From: an uncultured euryarchaeote
Lineage (GTDB): Archaea; Thermoplasmatota; Poseidoniia; Poseidoniales; Thalassarchaeaceae
Length of the DNA: 7,966 nt
Reading direction: 5' to 3'
Assembly (NCBI GenBank): GCA_937897085.1
Contig: CALCOR010000272.1
Coordinates: forward strand, 1 to 7,966
Shown: positions 7,293 through 7,966 of the stretch, piece by piece
How positions within the stretch are numbered: position 1 is the stretch's first letter
Layout of the letters: every line of letters begins with the position of its first letter
The notes under the pieces: model-generated
Database searches by the model: none
What the model was told of the DNA's origin: nothing
Seen by the model: the letters and a program-made list of their open reading frames with translations, nothing else
Made by a program: the position numbers and the translations under genes

Positions 7293-7317
7293 AAAAAATT
7301 CCGCTCCAAGGAGCGGA
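7293..7317 (-). terminator. Hairpin followed by T6 run downstream of the rhomboid gene
   Basis: On the minus strand a perfect 8-bp inverted repeat (TCCGCTCC / GGAGCGGA, plus-strand positions 7300-7307 and 7310-7317, 2-nt centre) is followed after one base by six Ts (7293-7298). It lies about 40 bp past the rhomboid stop and about 65 bp before the subtilase start, in the right orientation to end rhomboid transcription. Archaeal RNA polymerase terminates mainly at T-runs. The GC-rich stem makes this look like a bacterial-style intrinsic terminator, so how much the hairpin contributes is uncertain. Confidence 0.65.
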
Positions 7318-7322
7318 TGCAC

Positions 7323-7348
7323 GCGAGGGAAGCGAGGGAAGCGAGGAA
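7323..7348. repeat. Short tandem repeat, 9-bp unit GCGAGGGAA
   Basis: Two exact copies of GCGAGGGAA (7323-7331 and 7332-7340) are followed by a third copy missing one G (GCGAGGAA, 7341-7348). It lies between the rhomboid stop and the terminator hairpin. On the transcribed minus strand it is a pyrimidine-rich TTCCCTCGC repeat. I see no coding or known regulatory role; it may be a slippage product or an untranslated-region element. Confidence 0.7.
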
Positions 7349-7356
7349 GTATGTCC

Positions 7357-7966
7357 TCACGGCCATTTGACGTGGCGCTTCTCGGAGATGCATTCGAGCC
7401 AAGCCAATTCGCCTTTCATCTCGACCTTGAGGCCTCCCTCGCATACTGGGCAGAGCGTGATTTCCGCCAGTTCCTCGAGCCACGCCTGCCGGGTCTCCAA
7501 CTCATCGCCCTCCTGACGCAGGCTGGCCAGAGCCCTGGCCGCTCGCTTGCTCAATTCCACGCCGGCCGTGGACCAAGGATCATCGGACATGTCCCCCATC
7601 TTCTGCTTGAGCGAATCGATGCGTGACGCCTCCGCTGAGGAGGCGGTGGGACCTCCGTCCTTGAGTTCCAGCGGTGTCGGCCCGCTTCTTGCCAGCGGTC
7701 GCCCGATGGCGTAGCACAGGAAGAAGCCGCCCACGTGGGCAAGATGGGCGACGTTGCTGCTGTCGTCGAAGCCCCCATACTGTCTCCAGACCTGGAGGAT
7801 CTCGATCCCCAGACGCAGGAAGGCAATCAGCGCCACTGGCCACTTGCGGATCAGTATCAGGGGGAATTCTATCTCGTCGTGCGGCCAGCAGGCGAGATAG
7901 CATCCGAGAAGCCCGAATGCGGCACCGGAGGCGCCCAGTGAGAAACCGTATTCGCCCCAGTGAGAG
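7357..7966 (-). CDS. Rhomboid family intramembrane serine protease, C-terminal part (5' end outside window), with zinc-knuckle tail
   Basis: The frame is open from the right edge to TGA 7357-7359, giving 202 residues. A GTG at 7836 is an internal Val codon, not the start, because the family motifs continue upstream of it. In fragment numbering, GASGAAFG (11-18) carries the rhomboid GxSG nucleophile Ser13, and AHVGGFFL (76-83) carries the catalytic His77 of the AHxxGxxxG motif, with hydrophobic helices around both. Rhomboids cut membrane-spanning helices within the bilayer. After the last helix (about residue 90) comes a soluble tail. It holds a charged helical stretch (about 136-169, possible coiled coil) and then CPVC (Cys172, Cys175), Cys192 and His198, which could form an incomplete or CCCH-type zinc knuckle. 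In six-helix rhomboids the C-terminus is cytoplasmic, so the knuckle probably is too. The N-terminal helices are missing from the window. The gene precedes the subtilase on the same strand but is separated from it by a terminator. Confidence 0.9.
   Translation of the reverse strand, partial: SHWGEYGFSLGASGAAFGLLGCYLACWPHDEIEFPLILIRKWPVALIAFLRLGIEILQVWRQYGGFDDSSNVAHLAHVGGFFLCYAIGRPLARSGPTPLELKDGGPTASSAEASRIDSLKQKMGDMSDDPWSTAGVELSKRAARALASLRQEGDELETRQAWLEELAEITLCPVCEGGLKVEMKGELAWLECISEKRHVKWP

Noticed and set aside
7357..7836. A separate 159-residue gene starting at GTG 7836
   Set aside because: The same frame stays open to the window edge and encodes the rhomboid GxSG active-site helix upstream, so this is the C-terminal part of one larger gene.

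Overview
The window looks like a piece of an archaeal genome, most likely a marine planktonic Thermoplasmatota of the Marine Group II (Poseidoniales) type. The clues are the very large secreted subtilisin-like protease with CARDB modules, its single C-terminal membrane helix, and a cytoplasmic tail of acidic stretches, repeated LPPPP motifs and a CPxC zinc ribbon. TATA-like boxes sit about 35-43 bases before start codons that carry strong Shine-Dalgarno sequences. The lineage call is inference from architecture. No rRNA or other phylogenetic marker is present.

Layout from left to right: (1) the 3' end of a plus-strand ABC-F type ATPase gene (1-351), cut by the window edge; (2) a convergent complete glmS (407-2227, minus), with only 55 bp between the two stop codons; (3) a complete 1645-codon gene for a membrane-anchored S8 (subtilisin-like) protease (2291-7228, minus), 63 bp upstream of glmS; (4) a 128-bp intergenic region with a hairpin/T-run terminator and the protease promoter; (5) the 3' part of a rhomboid intramembrane protease gene (7357-7966, minus), cut by the right edge. 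Coding density is high. No gap exceeds 130 bp, and I see no RNA gene, mobile element, CRISPR array or attachment site.

Three of the four genes read leftward (rhomboid, subtilase, glmS). The terminator and separate TATA-like boxes suggest that the subtilase and glmS are transcribed at least partly on their own rather than as a tight operon. GlmS makes glucosamine-6-phosphate for UDP-GlcNAc and hence surface glycans. The subtilase is predicted to sit on the outer face of the membrane, and its ectodomain carries many N-x-S/T sequons. The rhomboid is an intramembrane serine protease. The most interesting observation is that two neighbouring membrane proteases of unrelated families both end in a predicted cytoplasmic zinc-knuckle segment with a CPVC motif. 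In the subtilase it is joined to a proline-rich 12-residue tandem repeat, which raises the possibility of a shared cytoplasmic partner or a proteolytic relay across the membrane.
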